Source: Desulfobulbaceae bacterium (GTDB taxonomy: Bacteria; Desulfobacterota; Desulfobulbia; Desulfobulbales; Desulfobulbaceae). Taken from it: DNA of 43,047 nucleotides. The translations under genes were made by a program, and so were the position numbers. The notes under the pieces are model-generated. The model searched no databases and had not been told where the DNA came from. It saw only the letters and a program-made list of their open reading frames with translations. The stretch is from NCBI GenBank assembly GCA_012744275.1, contig JAAYIE010000129.1, forward strand, positions 1 through 43,047, in the 5' to 3' direction. Positions 19,548-29,188 of this stretch are shown piece after piece; the first letter of the stretch is position 1; every line of letters starts with the position of its first letter.

Positions 19548-20555
19548 TTAGAAAATTCGTATGTATGCCTTGCTGCGCAGACCCTGTACCCACTGGTCGA
19601 GACGCTTTTCCATTTCTTCCTGAAGGAGCTGCTGGTGGATTTGCTCTCTTTCGACCGGGTTTGGCACATTGGCTGCCTGCTGCTCCTGCTCGCTTATGGA
19701 GGAAGCAGGTGATGCTATTCGCTTAAAAATCAAAAAGCTGGGCTCCTGTTCCACTACCGGGCTGATGTCCTGTACGCCGAGGTTCTCTACTGCAGCGCGA
19801 ATGGGGGCGGCCATGTCCTGCAGACGGAAATTACCGAGGATACCACCATCATCGGCTGATGGCAAATTAGAGTGTGTTTTTGCCTCGGTGGCGAAGTCGG
19901 AACCGTCAAGGAGTTGACGATGTATCAGTTCTATTTTCTCCTTTGCCTGCTGCTTCGTCAAGGTTTTCCCGCTTTTATCCGGTACGCCCCATGTAATTCC
20001 GATCTGCAGCAGGTTGTACATCCCCGAAGCAGCGCCACTTTTGTTTTGGCTGCGGTAGTGCTCCAGTATTTTATCTTCAGAGATCAGCACTTTGGAGCGA
20101 ACGACCGCGTTAATCACCTTGCTGCTGAGCACCTGGTCGCGCAGTTCTTCCCGGTACTGTTTTTCGCTCAGCCCTATATTCTGCAACTCTTGCTGAAATT
20201 CATCGGGCGTAACATTTCTGCTGAGCAAGAGTTGCTGCAAAGCGCCGTCAAGTTCGGCATCGGAAACCCTCAGGTTGCGCTTGGCGGCTTCTTGGGCAAC
20301 CAGCCGTTTGTCAATGAGCCGTTCCACCACCATGCGTCTGGCCTGGGCCATGGCTTCGGACTGCTGATCAGCAGGAACCTGGGCTCGAACCTGGTCGAAG
20401 TAAGGCTTGGCCAGTTCATTGACCTCGGAGAGGGTGATGGTGTCGTTATTGACTATGGCAACGTTACGGTCAACAACCGCAGCGCGGCCAGTAAGCGGAT
20501 GCAGGCTAACGAGGACAAGCACGAGGCAGGATAGTTGAAGTATGGTTTTCTGCAT
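19548..20555 (-). CDS. surA: SurA-like periplasmic chaperone/peptidyl-prolyl isomerase
   Basis: A 335-residue secreted chaperone for outer-membrane proteins. It begins with a signal peptide (residues 1 to about 25, GRAAVVD). A SurA N-terminal domain follows (about 28-170; VDRNVAIVNNDTITLSEV, MVVERLIDKRLVAQEA). One parvulin domain lies at about 178-282 (YNLLQIGITW, DDGGILGNFRLQDM), with a C-terminal helix. Escherichia SurA has two parvulin domains; one is common in this lineage. The parvulin core lacks a His in the first strand (LLQIGI rather than xxHILV), so isomerase activity may be weak while chaperone function remains. It is the first gene of the surA-rodZ-recO run. Confidence 0.9.
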   Translation of the reverse strand: MQKTILQLSCLVLVLVSLHPLTGRAAVVDRNVAIVNNDTITLSEVNELAKPYFDQVRAQVPADQQSEAMAQARRMVVERLIDKRLVAQEAAKRNLRVSDAELDGALQQLLLSRNVTPDEFQQELQNIGLSEKQYREELRDQVLSSKVINAVVRSKVLISEDKILEHYRSQNKSGAASGMYNLLQIGITWGVPDKSGKTLTKQQAKEKIELIHRQLLDGSDFATEAKTHSNLPSADDGGILGNFRLQDMAAPIRAAVENLGVQDISPVVEQEPSFLIFKRIASPASSISEQEQQAANVPNPVEREQIHQQLLQEEMEKRLDQWVQGLRSKAYIRIF

Positions 20556-20733
20556 GGGAACAAGTATGATCAGAGGGAAGGGGGCACAATTAATTCAAAG
20601 TAACAATTTTACCTAATAGCAGTAGAGCCTGCAATCATTTTGCGTGGAGCAACCGGGCCCCTTGCAGGGATTAGGACAACGGGAAAATGAAAATAATTAT
20701 CCGCATTAAAGAGAATCTTTCTTTTTTGTAAGA

Positions 20734-20760
20734 CTTGACGAGGTCTGTATTGCCCTTATT
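20734..20760 (+). promoter_or_regulatory. Putative heat-shock (sigma32-type) promoter of clpB
   Basis: CTTGACG at 20734-20740 and CCCTTATT at 20753-20760 are separated by 12 bases. This resembles the sigma32 pattern (CTTGAAA, 11-16 bases, CCCCATnT) and lies about 65 bases before the clpB start, where such promoters commonly control clpB. TTGACG is also an acceptable sigma70 -35. The match is partial. Confidence 0.5.
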
Positions 20761-20824
20761 GTATCCTCTGGATTTAACAGACTAATTTCACAAAAATCTT
20801 TAGAATATTTTTACAGGAGAGACC

Positions 20825-23419
20825 ATGCAGCTGGATAAATTTACCCTGAAATCGCAGGAGGCCATTCAAGCCGCGCAAAATATTGCGCAAAGCGGCAACA
20901 ACCAGGAGTTGCAGCCCGAACATTTGGTGAAGGCTATCTTGGAGCAGCCCGGCGGGGTGGTGGTGCCGGTGTTGCAGAAGATGGGCCTGACCCCCAGTAT
21001 AGTGCTGGCCGAAGTCAATGCGGTCATCGCGGAGCTGCCCAAAGTGAGCGGGTCAGGTGTGGGACAAAGTTACGCTTCGGCTAAGTTTCGGGCTATTTTG
21101 GAACAGGCCTTTAAGACCGCAGCCAATATGCAGGATGAGTATGTCAGCCAGGAACACCTGTTTATGACGGTCTTGGCAGACAGCTCCCTGAAGGTAAGTG
21201 CCGCGCTCAAGCGCCAGGGCATTACCAACGAAACTTTTTTGAAAGCCCTGATGGCAGTGCGCGGTAATCAGCGGGTAACCGACCCCTATCCGGAAGAGAA
21301 ATACCAGGCCCTGGAAAAATACGGTCGTAACCTTACCGATGTGGCCCGTTTGGGCAAGCTTGATCCGGTCATTGGTCGTGATGAGGAAATCCGTCGGGTT
21401 ATCCAGGTGCTGTCGCGCCGCACCAAGAACAACCCGGTGCTCATTGGCGAGCCGGGTGTGGGCAAGACCGCCATTGCCGAAGGCCTGGCCCTGCGCATCG
21501 TCAATGGGGATGTGCCGTCTTCTTTGGGCAACAAGCAGGTTATTACACTTGATCTTGGTGCGCTCGTTGCGGGCGCCAAATACCGGGGCGAGTTTGAAGA
21601 TCGGCTCAAGGCAGTGCTCAAGGAGGTGGAGAATCGTTCCGATGAATTGATCCTCTTTATTGACGAAATTCACACCCTGGTGGGTGCAGGTGCGGCAGAG
21701 GGCTCCATGGACGCCTCCAACATGCTCAAACCGGCCCTGGCGCGGGGTGAACTCCACTGCGTGGGCGCGACTACGTTGGACGAATACCGCAAGTATATCG
21801 AGAAGGATGCGGCCCTTGAGCGCCGCTTCCAGCCGATTTTGGTGCAGGAACCCAGCGAGGAGGACACCATCGCTATCCTGCGCGGCATCAAGGAGAAATA
21901 CGAGGTACACCATGGCGTGCGTATTCAGGATGCGGCCACGGTGGCGGCGGTGGTTTTATCAAGCCGCTATATTACCGACCGTTTTCTGCCGGACAAGGCC
22001 ATTGATCTTATTGACGAGGCTGCCTCGCGCCTGCGCATTGAAATTGATTCCATGCCTACGGAAATTGATCAGCTCGAACGCAAGCGAGTGACCCTTGAGA
22101 TCGAGCAGGAGGCCCTGCGCAAGGAAAAGGACGCTGCCTCCCGTGAGCGGCTTGAGCGGGTCAAGGAAGAATTAGCCAATCTGGATGAGTCACTGAATGC
22201 CATGAAAGGCCAGTGGACTTTGGAAAAAGATATCATCCAATCCATCCGCGACATCAAGGCCAAAATCGACCAGGCTCACATGGAGGAGCAGCGGGCAGAA
22301 CGGGCGGGCGACTTGAGCAAGGTGGCGGAAATTCGTTACGGACAGATCGTGCAGTTGCAAAAGGATCTGGAAGCGGCCAACAGTCGCCTTGGCGAAATTC
22401 AAGAGCAGGACCAGATGCTGAAGGAAGAGGTTTCGCCCGAGGATATTGCCGCAGTGGTGGCCAAGTGGACCGGTATTCCGGTGGACAAGCTCCTGGAAGG
22501 CGAGAAGGAAAAACTGGTGCAGGCCGAAAACATGCTCGGTCAGCGGGTCATTGGCCAGAAGGAGGCCATTACCGCAGTGGCCAATGCAGTGCGACGTGCG
22601 CGCGCAGGTTTGCAGGATCCGGATCGGCCCTTGGGCAGTTTTATTTTTCTTGGCCCGACAGGTGTTGGTAAGACGGAACTGGCCCGCAGCCTGGCAGATT
22701 TTCTCTTTGATTCCGAGCACGCCATGATCCGCATCGATATGTCGGAGTACATGGAGAAGCACTCGGTGGCGCGGCTTATCGGCGCACCTCCGGGCTATGT
22801 CGGCTATGACGAAGGCGGCATGCTCACCGAGGCGGTACGGAGGCGGCCCTATGCCGTCATCCTGCTCGATGAAATTGAAAAGGCGCACCCGGATGTGTTC
22901 AACGTGCTGTTGCAGGTGCTTGATGATGGCCGTATGACCGATGGCAAGGGCCGCACTGTGGATTTTAAGAACACCATCCTCATCATGACTTCTAACCTGG
23001 GCAGTCATGTTATTATGGAACTGGCACAAATTGATCCGGAGGAGATGCGCAAACAGGTGGATGAGATGCTACGGCGCCAGTTTAAGCCGGAGTTTTTGAA
23101 CCGGGTGGATGAAATCATTACTTTCCATGGTTTGAGCAAGGAAGACCTGCTCCAGATTGTGGATATTCAAGTGCGCAGGATGAGTAAAAGACTGGCTGAA
23201 CGCAAGATCAAGGTTACCCTCACCAAGGAGTCCAAACAGGTCCTTATAGACAGCGGTTATGATCCGGCCTTTGGCGCGCGACCGCTCAAGCGGGCCATCC
23301 AGCGGCACATTGAAGATCCGCTGGCTTTGGAGATATTGGAAGGCAAATTCGAGGAAGGGGACCATATCCTCATTGACCGGGGCAGAGATGCCAATAGTCT
23401 TACCTTTAGTAAACAGTAA
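20825..23419 (+). CDS. clpB: ATP-dependent disaggregase ClpB
   Basis: A cytoplasmic AAA+ hexamer that, with DnaK, pulls polypeptides out of aggregates after heat stress. The 864 residues show the full plan. The Clp N domain lies at 1-145. The first AAA+ module has Walker A GEPGVGKT at about 208-215 and Walker [10 protein letters not shown] at about 278. The coiled-coil middle domain runs about 400-525, rich in Glu, Lys and Arg. The second AAA+ module has GPTGVGKT at about 610, [12 protein letters not shown], and a sensor-2 [10 protein letters not shown] near 820. The middle domain distinguishes it from ClpA and ClpC. ATG 20825 has a strong CAGGAGAG upstream. It is divergent from surA and ends in a strong hairpin terminator at 23455-23499. 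Confidence 0.98.
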   Translation: MQLDKFTLKSQEAIQAAQNIAQSGNNQELQPEHLVKAILEQPGGVVVPVLQKMGLTPSIVLAEVNAVIAELPKVSGSGVGQSYASAKFRAILEQAFKTAANMQDEYVSQEHLFMTVLADSSLKVSAALKRQGITNETFLKALMAVRGNQRVTDPYPEEKYQALEKYGRNLTDVARLGKLDPVIGRDEEIRRVIQVLSRRTKNNPVLIGEPGVGKTAIAEGLALRIVNGDVPSSLGNKQVITLDLGALVAGAKYRGEFEDRLKAVLKEVENRSDELILFIDEIHTLVGAGAAEGSMDASNMLKPALARGELHCVGATTLDEYRKYIEKDAALERRFQPILVQEPSEEDTIAILRGIKEKYEVHHGVRIQDAATVAAVVLSSRYITDRFLPDKAIDLIDEAASRLRIEIDSMPTEIDQLERKRVTLEIEQEALRKEKDAASRERLERVKEELANLDESLNAMKGQWTLEKDIIQSIRDIKAKIDQAHMEEQRAERAGDLSKVAEIRYGQIVQLQKDLEAANSRLGEIQEQDQMLKEEVSPEDIAAVVAKWTGIPVDKLLEGEKEKLVQAENMLGQRVIGQKEAITAVANAVRRARAGLQDPDRPLGSFIFLGPTGVGKTELARSLADFLFDSEHAMIRIDMSEYMEKHSVARLIGAPPGYVGYDEGGMLTEAVRRRPYAVILLDEIEKAHPDVFNVLLQVLDDGRMTDGKGRTVDFKNTILIMTSNLGSHVIMELAQIDPEEMRKQVDEMLRRQFKPEFLNRVDEIITFHGLSKEDLLQIVDIQVRRMSKRLAERKIKVTLTKESKQVLIDSGYDPAFGARPLKRAIQRHIEDPLALEILEGKFEEGDHILIDRGRDANSLTFSKQ

Positions 23420-23426
23420 AGGTAAG
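23399..23426. repeat. Inverted repeat spanning the clpB stop codon
   Basis: CTTACCTTTA (23399-23408) and TAAAGGTAAG (23417-23426) are a perfect 10-bp inverted repeat with an 8-base loop; the clpB TAA is the first part of the right arm. No T run follows, so this is a hairpin at the 3' end of the message rather than an intrinsic terminator by itself. Confidence 0.75.
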
Positions 23427-23454
23427 AATTTGCTGCGCTGATGTAAGGCTGTGT

Positions 23455-23499
23455 AAAGGGAATATGCGGACAAATGGGCGGGTCTGTATATTCCCTTTT
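23455..23499 (+). terminator. Intrinsic terminator of clpB
   Basis: A 17-bp stem (23455-23471 with 23482-23498), including two G-U pairs, with a 10-base loop, closing with TTTTC. The core AAAGGGAATAT/ATATTCCCTTT is a perfect match. It lies 35 bases past the clpB stop and separates it from ileS. Confidence 0.8.
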
Positions 23500-23752
23500 C
23501 TATTGATTATCTATGAGTCAGTACAGGAAAAGTATCTCTTTGTCGTGCTTCACATTTCTTTAACTGTGTGCCTGCATATCTCCAGACAGGGGAGGTCATC
23601 TGGACAGCTTGCCAAGTCTTCTTTCTTGCATTATCAGCGCGCTCTGAGTACATTTTTTTGCTTACGTTCACTCTATTATCTTTTTTTGACAGACAGGCGT
23701 GCTGCATCTTCCCGCAGCCATGCTGGCCTGGTCTTGTTATGATCACATTATT
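23500..23752. other. Leader region of ileS
   Basis: With the clpB 3' end this completes a 333-base gap without genes. It is T-rich and has no convincing ORF. I looked for a T-box or other aminoacyl-tRNA synthetase leader and found no recognisable T-box sequence or terminator hairpin. A promoter for the ileS-lspA-fabD unit should lie here, but I could not pick it with confidence. Confidence 0.45.
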
Positions 23753-26563
23753 ATGGACTACCGGGAAACCCTCAATCTGCCGCAAACCAAATTCAAGATG
23801 AAGGCCAACCTTACCCAGCGGGAGCCGCAGGTACTCAAACGCTGGGAAAAGGCGCGGCTTTACGACAAGCTGCAGGCTCGTGCAGCGGGTAAACCGCTCT
23901 ACGTGCTGCACGATGGCCCCCCTTACGCCAATGGCAATATTCACTTGGGCACGGCTTTTAACAAGGTGTTGAAGGATATAATCCTGCGTTCACGCCGGCT
24001 GCTGGGCTTCAACGCGCCCTATGTGCCTGGTTGGGATTGCCATGGTCTGCCCATTGAGCATAATGTTGACTTGGAGCTTGGTGAAAAAAAGCGCAGCATT
24101 CCTCTATTAAGCAAACGTGCCGCCTGTCGCCGTTATGCGGAAAAATGGATCAAGATTCAGCGGGAACAGTTTAAACGCCTGGGTGTGCTCGGTGACTGGG
24201 ACAATCCCTACCAAACCATGAGTTATGGTTATGAGGCGGTGATTGCCCGCGAGTTCAACAAGTTTCTTCTTTCAGGCGCAGTCATCCGGGCAAAGAAACC
24301 CGTATACTGGTGCGCTACTTGTGGGACCGCCCTGGCCGAGGCTGAGGTGGATTATGCCGACCATACCTCGCCTTCCATCTATGTGAAATTTCCCTACAAA
24401 GGCGATCCTGCCGAGCTTGCGCCAGAGCTTGACGGGAAAAAAGTGTCTGTGCTGATCTGGACTACCACACCGTGGACCCTGCCCGCCAACCTGGCCATAG
24501 CCCTGCATCCAGATTTTCAATACGCTGCGGTTGAGGTGGATGGAGAGGTACTCATCATCACGAGTAAACTGGTGGAAAGCTGTATGCAAGCCTTTGGCAA
24601 AAAGGATTGGCGTATCCTTGCCACCATTACGGCCCCGGTCTTTGAAGGCAAACACTGCAGCCATCCCTTCATGGAGCGCGATTCGCTTTTGGTGTTGGCA
24701 GATTATGTGACCGATGATTCCGGTACCGGCTGTGTCCATACCGCACCCGGCCATGGGGCAGACGACTATCAAACAGGTCTGCGTTATGGCTTGGATATCC
24801 TTTCGCCCATGGATGACGAGGGCCGTTTCACCGCCGAGGCCGGTAAATACGCCGGTGAGCAAGTGCCTGAGGTGAACAGCACCATCATTGCTGATCTGCG
24901 TGTAAGCGGCGCCCTGGAAAAAACTGAAGAAATCCGCCACAGTTATCCCCATTGTTGGCGCTGCAAGGAACCGGTCATATACCGGGCCACACCGCAGTGG
25001 TTCATCTCCATGGAGAAGCTGGATTTGCGACAAAAGGCCCTGGCTGCCATTAAACAGGTCACCTGGACGCCAGCCTGGGGTCAGCAACGCATCTACAGCA
25101 TGATTGAGGCCCGGCCGGACTGGTGCCTGTCCCGACAGCGTACCTGGGGCGTGCCGCTGACCGTGCTCACCTGCACGCAGTGCGAGGCAGTGCTGAAAGA
25201 TGAGACGGTGTGTGCACGTATCGACGAACTCTTCCGCAAGGAAGGTGCGGACTCCTGGTTCAAGCACGAGGCTGCAGATTTTGTTCCTGCCGGAACGAGC
25301 TGCAGTTGTGGCTCAAGCGAATTTCGTAAGGAAACAGATATTTTAGATGTGTGGTTTGATTCCGGCACCAGCCATGCAGCAGTGCTGGAAGAGCGGGAAG
25401 AGCTCCGTTCTCCGGCGGATTTGTACCTTGAAGGCAGTGACCAGCACCGGGGCTGGTTCCATTCTTCCTTGCTCACCTCGGTGGGCACACGAGGACGAGC
25501 GCCCTACACCGGCGTGCTTACCCATGGCTATGTGGTGGACGGCCAGGGCAAGAAGATGTCCAAGTCGGTCGGCAATGTGGTTGCGCCTCAGGAGGTGATC
25601 GATAAATACGGTGCCGAGGTGCTGCGCTTGTGGGTGTCGAGCGAAAACTACCAAGATGATATTAAGGTATCAGATGAAATCCTCAAGCATGTGACCGATG
25701 CTTACCGAAAAATGCGCAATACCCTGCGCTTTTTGCTGAGTAATCTCTATGATTTTGATCCGGAAAAGGACAGCGTAGCCTATGCCGAACTGGCAGAGAT
25801 TGACCGCTGGGCCCTGGGCAGATTTGCCGAGTTGAGCCGCCGTGTCTGCCAGGCCTATGAACGTTATGAATTCCATACGGTCTACCACGCGCTCTTCACC
25901 TTCTGTGGTACCACCATTTCCAGCATCTATCTGGATGTTCTGAAAGATCGCTTGTATTGTTCGGCTCCCAGCGATTCGGGCCGCCGGGCGGCGCAGACGG
26001 TTATCCACCGTATTCTTGATGGCCTTTTGCGTTTGATGTCACCCATCCTTTGTTTTACAGCAGAGGAAGCTTGGCAGCACCTGTATGAGCAGGGAGAGGA
26101 GTCGGACGATTTTTCCTGTTCAGTCTTTTTTGCGCAGGCACCAGAGTTGAATGATATTCCCAGGGATGCCGAATTGGATCTGCGCTGGCAGCGTCTGCTG
26201 CATCTGCGCAGCGCCATAACCAAGGTGCTGGAAACAGCCCGGCGCGATAAACTGATTGGTCTCTCCCTGGATGCGGAGGTGCTGGTTCAAGCCGGATCGG
26301 AGTGGCGGCAACTGGTGGAAGAAAACAGGGGGCTCTTGCAGGAACTGTGCATTGTATCCAGCCTTAAGCTGGTCGAGCCAGAAAAGGGTGCATCGTTTAT
26401 CGAGGTAGAGGGCATAGAAGGCCTGCGCGTGGCAGTACAGGCCGCACCAGGTACGAAATGCGAACGCTGTTGGTGTTTCAGCCCGACAGTGGGCGAGTCA
26501 GGCGAACATCCGACCCTGTGCAGTCGTTGCGCGGAAGTGGTGGTTGCGCTTAGCGGGAGCTGA
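23753..26563 (+). CDS. ileS: Isoleucyl-tRNA synthetase
   Basis: Charges tRNA-Ile and edits mischarged valine. The 936-residue class I enzyme opens with the typical TLNLPQTKFKMKANL. The HIGH-type motif GNIHLG lies at about residue 62. The CP1 editing domain follows (WTTTPWTLPAN, then HTAPGHGADDY). KKMSKS lies at about 600, then the anticodon-binding helical domain, and a C-terminal four-Cys zinc site (CERCW and CSRC, about 902-928). This is the bacterial (IleS1-like) form. ATG 23753 is chosen from the conserved N-terminus; the frame is open further upstream (TTG 23699) but those residues do not fit the family. No strong ribosome-binding site is visible. lspA begins one base after its stop codon. 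Confidence 0.97.
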   Translation: MDYRETLNLPQTKFKMKANLTQREPQVLKRWEKARLYDKLQARAAGKPLYVLHDGPPYANGNIHLGTAFNKVLKDIILRSRRLLGFNAPYVPGWDCHGLPIEHNVDLELGEKKRSIPLLSKRAACRRYAEKWIKIQREQFKRLGVLGDWDNPYQTMSYGYEAVIAREFNKFLLSGAVIRAKKPVYWCATCGTALAEAEVDYADHTSPSIYVKFPYKGDPAELAPELDGKKVSVLIWTTTPWTLPANLAIALHPDFQYAAVEVDGEVLIITSKLVESCMQAFGKKDWRILATITAPVFEGKHCSHPFMERDSLLVLADYVTDDSGTGCVHTAPGHGADDYQTGLRYGLDILSPMDDEGRFTAEAGKYAGEQVPEVNSTIIADLRVSGALEKTEEIRHSYPHCWRCKEPVIYRATPQWFISMEKLDLRQKALAAIKQVTWTPAWGQQRIYSMIEARPDWCLSRQRTWGVPLTVLTCTQCEAVLKDETVCARIDELFRKEGADSWFKHEAADFVPAGTSCSCGSSEFRKETDILDVWFDSGTSHAAVLEEREELRSPADLYLEGSDQHRGWFHSSLLTSVGTRGRAPYTGVLTHGYVVDGQGKKMSKSVGNVVAPQEVIDKYGAEVLRLWVSSENYQDDIKVSDEILKHVTDAYRKMRNTLRFLLSNLYDFDPEKDSVAYAELAEIDRWALGRFAELSRRVCQAYERYEFHTVYHALFTFCGTTISSIYLDVLKDRLYCSAPSDSGRRAAQTVIHRILDGLLRLMSPILCFTAEEAWQHLYEQGEESDDFSCSVFFAQAPELNDIPRDAELDLRWQRLLHLRSAITKVLETARRDKLIGLSLDAEVLVQAGSEWRQLVEENRGLLQELCIVSSLKLVEPEKGASFIEVEGIEGLRVAVQAAPGTKCERCWCFSPTVGESGEHPTLCSRCAEVVVALSGS

Positions 26564-26564
26564 T

Positions 26565-27065
26565 ATGCTTTTTGTCGCTGTTTTCCTTGTCGCTCTGGTG
26601 GCGGATCAGCTCAGCAAGTGGTGGATTATCACCAACTTTGTCCTGTACGAGAGCCGTGAAATTATTCCCGGCTTTTTTAACTTCACCTTCCTCACCAATA
26701 ACGGTGCTGCCTTCAGTATTCTGGCCGGACAGCCCGCGCTCTGGCGCCAGGTTTTTTTTGTGACTGTCAATGTCATCGCCTTGACGGTTATTGCTGTTGC
26801 CCAGCGTCGTATCGGCAAAAACGACCGACTTTATACCGTGGCTTTGGCATTGATAGCAGGCGGGGCAGCTGGTAACCTGACCGACCGTATACGCTTTGCC
26901 TACGTTATCGATTTTTTAGATGTCTACATAGGTTCTGCCCACTGGCCCGCCTTTAATATCGCCGATGCGGCTATCAATGTGGGAGTCGCGCTTTTCCTGC
27001 TCAACTCGCTGATGCTGGAGCCCCGGCGGGAAAAAAAATTACGCTTGCAGGTACCATCTGTTTAA
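26565..27065 (+). CDS. lspA: Lipoprotein signal peptidase (signal peptidase II)
   Basis: An inner-membrane aspartyl protease that removes signal peptides from diacylglyceryl-modified prolipoproteins. The 166-residue protein has four membrane helices and the family signatures: DQLSKWW near the N-terminus, TNNGAAFS at 44-51, GGAAGNLTDR with catalytic Asp107, and FNIADAAINVG with catalytic Asp134. The start is ATG 26565 with GGGAG upstream inside the ileS end; it follows the ileS stop by one base, so the two are co-translated. The ileS-lspA pairing is widespread in proteobacteria. Confidence 0.96.
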   Translation: MLFVAVFLVALVADQLSKWWIITNFVLYESREIIPGFFNFTFLTNNGAAFSILAGQPALWRQVFFVTVNVIALTVIAVAQRRIGKNDRLYTVALALIAGGAAGNLTDRIRFAYVIDFLDVYIGSAHWPAFNIADAAINVGVALFLLNSLMLEPRREKKLRLQVPSV

Positions 27066-27085
27066 GAGAATAATTTAGAATAATT

Positions 27086-28033
27086 ATGAAAAAGACCGCA
27101 GTATTATTTCCCGGACAGGGATCACAGTATTTGGGGATGGGCAAGGCCTTGGTCGAAGCAGACACCGAGGCGGCGCTTATTATGGATACAGCAGAACGCA
27201 TTTCTGGTTTTCCACTACGCAGGCTTTCCTTTGATGGCCCCCTGGATGAACTGACCCGCGTTCTCTACCTGCAACCGGCGCTTACAGCCGTCAACCTAAT
27301 GTGCTGGCAACAGCTGTGTAAACGCTTGCCAGACTGGCAGCCACTTTTTGTCGCCGGCCATAGCCTGGGCGAATATTCTGCACTCTATGCAGCCGGCGTA
27401 CTTACTCTGGAAGATACCCTCGCTCTGGTTACCAAACGCGGCGAGCTCATGGAGCGTGAAGGTGCACGCAATCCAGGTGGCATGACTGCTATTTTGGGGA
27501 TAGATTTGGCCACTGTGGAAGGTCTGCTCCGCAATAGCAGCTTTGAGGGGGTGGCGGTCGTAGCCAATCACAATACCGCAGAGCAGGTTGTTCTTTCCGG
27601 GGATGCCGCTGGTTTGGCGGCAGCCGCTGCTTTGTGCAAGGCTAAAGGCGCAAAAGCCATCCCGCTTAAGGTTAGCGTAGCCAATCACAGCCCGCTGGTG
27701 GCTGGTGCGGTGGATGATTTTGCCGCTTTTATGGCGCGGATAGATTTCCGTGCGCCCAATCTACCGGTACTGTTTAATGTCAGCGCTGGTTTGGAAAGGA
27801 GCCCCGAGCGGATACGAGAGACCATGGCCTACCAGATTGCCTCCAAGGTGCGGTGGCTGGAGATTGTCGAAACCATGGTGGCCGATGGCGTTGAACTCTT
27901 TGTTGAACTCGGCCCCAAAGCCGTCCTCAGTGGTATGGTGAAGAAGATTCTACCCAAGGATTCGAAGGTGCTTTGTCTCCAGGCGGATACGCCCGAAGGG
28001 CTGGATGCGGTGGTTAGTGCAATCACAAGCTGA
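27086..28033 (+). CDS. fabD: Malonyl-CoA:ACP transacylase
   Basis: Transfers malonyl from CoA to acyl carrier protein, the entry step of type II fatty acid synthesis. The 315-residue protein has the N-terminal FPGQGSQYLGMG loop, the nucleophile Ser93 in GHSLGEYSAL, Arg in the TKRGELM segment, catalytic His in VANHSPLV (about residue 201), and the C-terminal ELGPKAVLSGM motif. Start ATG 27086. It follows lspA by 20 bases and is probably in the ileS-lspA unit; no other fab genes are adjacent, so it stands apart from a standard fab cluster. Confidence 0.96.
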   Translation: MKKTAVLFPGQGSQYLGMGKALVEADTEAALIMDTAERISGFPLRRLSFDGPLDELTRVLYLQPALTAVNLMCWQQLCKRLPDWQPLFVAGHSLGEYSALYAAGVLTLEDTLALVTKRGELMEREGARNPGGMTAILGIDLATVEGLLRNSSFEGVAVVANHNTAEQVVLSGDAAGLAAAAALCKAKGAKAIPLKVSVANHSPLVAGAVDDFAAFMARIDFRAPNLPVLFNVSAGLERSPERIRETMAYQIASKVRWLEIVETMVADGVELFVELGPKAVLSGMVKKILPKDSKVLCLQADTPEGLDAVVSAITS

Positions 28034-28216
28034 ACAGGCGGCAAACCAGACCATAGGCGCGTGAATAAACCGCGTAAACCATGATCTGCGTCTTGAAGGT
28101 CGACCCGCTTTGTTTGCAAAAGTACGGGAAAACCGGGTAGGGGCGTAGATATCTGCCGATTGCAATGCCGGCTGAACTGTTAAAAAATTCCTTCCCATCG
28201 AACAATGCGAGGTTTT

Positions 28217-29152
28217 ATGCACATGTACACATTAGTTAAACGATTGAGTCCTGTCCTCATGCTGTTATTCGTGTTTGCCGCGGTAGATTGGAGCATGATG
28301 GCAAGCGATGCGGATGCCCGCTCGCGTGGCGGCGGCCGTTCATTTCGTAGCGCGCCTGCGCAAAAACAGAGCCCGCAACAGTCTCCCAGTCAGATGCAGC
28401 AGAATCGGGGCGCGCAGCAGCAACAGGGTGGTGGCTTTGGCCGCGGCCTGCTTGGCGGTCTTGCAGGCGGCGCCTTGGGTGCCATGCTTTTTGGATCCAT
28501 GTTTGGCATGGGCGGCAGCGGTATGGGGATTCTACCGCTTCTGCTTTTAGGCGTGGCAGGCTATTTTTTCTACCGCCGCTTTGTCCGGAAGCCCGCAGGC
28601 TCATCGTCGCCAGGTTATGGGCCGCCACCAAGCCAGGGCGGCGGATTTCCACCGTCATTTGGTCAGGACAATAACGTGCCGCCCATTCAGGATATCCCCG
28701 GCCCGGACAAGGGGCTTGCCGCGGTGCGCCGTACAGACCCTGGCTTTGATGAGGCGCATTTTCTAGAAGTTGCCTCGGATGTTTTTTTCAAGGTGCAGGC
28801 TGGCTGGATGCGGCGCGATCTCGCTTCGTACCGCCATTTACTTGGCGAGCAACTGGCTGCTGAGTACGCAGGGCACTTCAAGGAACTGGAAGAAAAGGGT
28901 CAACTGAATAAGCTGGAGAGTATCGCCATCCGCAAGGTGGAAATTGTGGATGCGGGCAGCGATGGCAAGGAAGATTATGTCACCGTGCTCTTTACTGCGA
29001 ATCTGCTCGACTACACCGTTGATGAACGTAGTGGTGCAGTTGTTGAAGGCAGCACGACCGAACCGGTCAAATTTGCCGAGGAATGGACCTGGGCCCGACC
29101 CGTGCGTACGGAAAATTGGCTTTTGGAAGGTATTCAGGTGGTGCAGGAGTAA
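28217..29152 (+). CDS. Tim44-like domain membrane protein
   Basis: A 311-residue protein with an N-terminal hydrophobic signal or anchor (about 5-30). A low-complexity Arg/Gly/Gln/Ser region follows (SRGGGRSFRSAPAQKQ), then a Gly/Met-rich hydrophobic stretch and one membrane helix (about 95-115), a Pro/Gly-rich linker, and a C-terminal Tim44-like domain (about 180-310; FLEVASDVFFKVQAGWMRRD). In mitochondria this fold binds lipid and Hsp70; in bacteria such proteins are membrane-associated and largely uncharacterised. The frame opens with ATG 28205, but ATG 28217 is preferred because GAGG lies 4 bases upstream of it; ATG 28223 is also possible. It stands alone after fabD, 183 bases downstream. 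Confidence 0.8.
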   Translation: MHMYTLVKRLSPVLMLLFVFAAVDWSMMASDADARSRGGGRSFRSAPAQKQSPQQSPSQMQQNRGAQQQQGGGFGRGLLGGLAGGALGAMLFGSMFGMGGSGMGILPLLLLGVAGYFFYRRFVRKPAGSSSPGYGPPPSQGGGFPPSFGQDNNVPPIQDIPGPDKGLAAVRRTDPGFDEAHFLEVASDVFFKVQAGWMRRDLASYRHLLGEQLAAEYAGHFKELEEKGQLNKLESIAIRKVEIVDAGSDGKEDYVTVLFTANLLDYTVDERSGAVVEGSTTEPVKFAEEWTWARPVRTENWLLEGIQVVQE

Positions 29153-29188
29153 AACTGCCAGGAGGAGTGAATACTGCCAGGTAGTCAC

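Noticed and set aside
21053-23029. Long minus-strand open frames
   Set aside because: Antisense shadows of clpB in GC-rich coding DNA.
24272-25267. A 331-codon open frame on the minus strand
   Set aside because: Antisense to ileS with no recognisable domain; ileS is unambiguous.
28034-28204. GGCAAACC near the start of the gap, reminiscent of a c-di-GMP (GEMM) riboswitch
   Set aside because: The rest of the GEMM core (the GAAA tetraloop helix and the GGACGCAAAGCC-type segment) is missing.
28023-28205. A 60-codon minus-strand frame between fabD and the Tim44-like gene
   Set aside because: It begins with TTG, has no ribosome-binding site, and overlaps the likely start region of the Tim44-like gene; composition alone is not enough.
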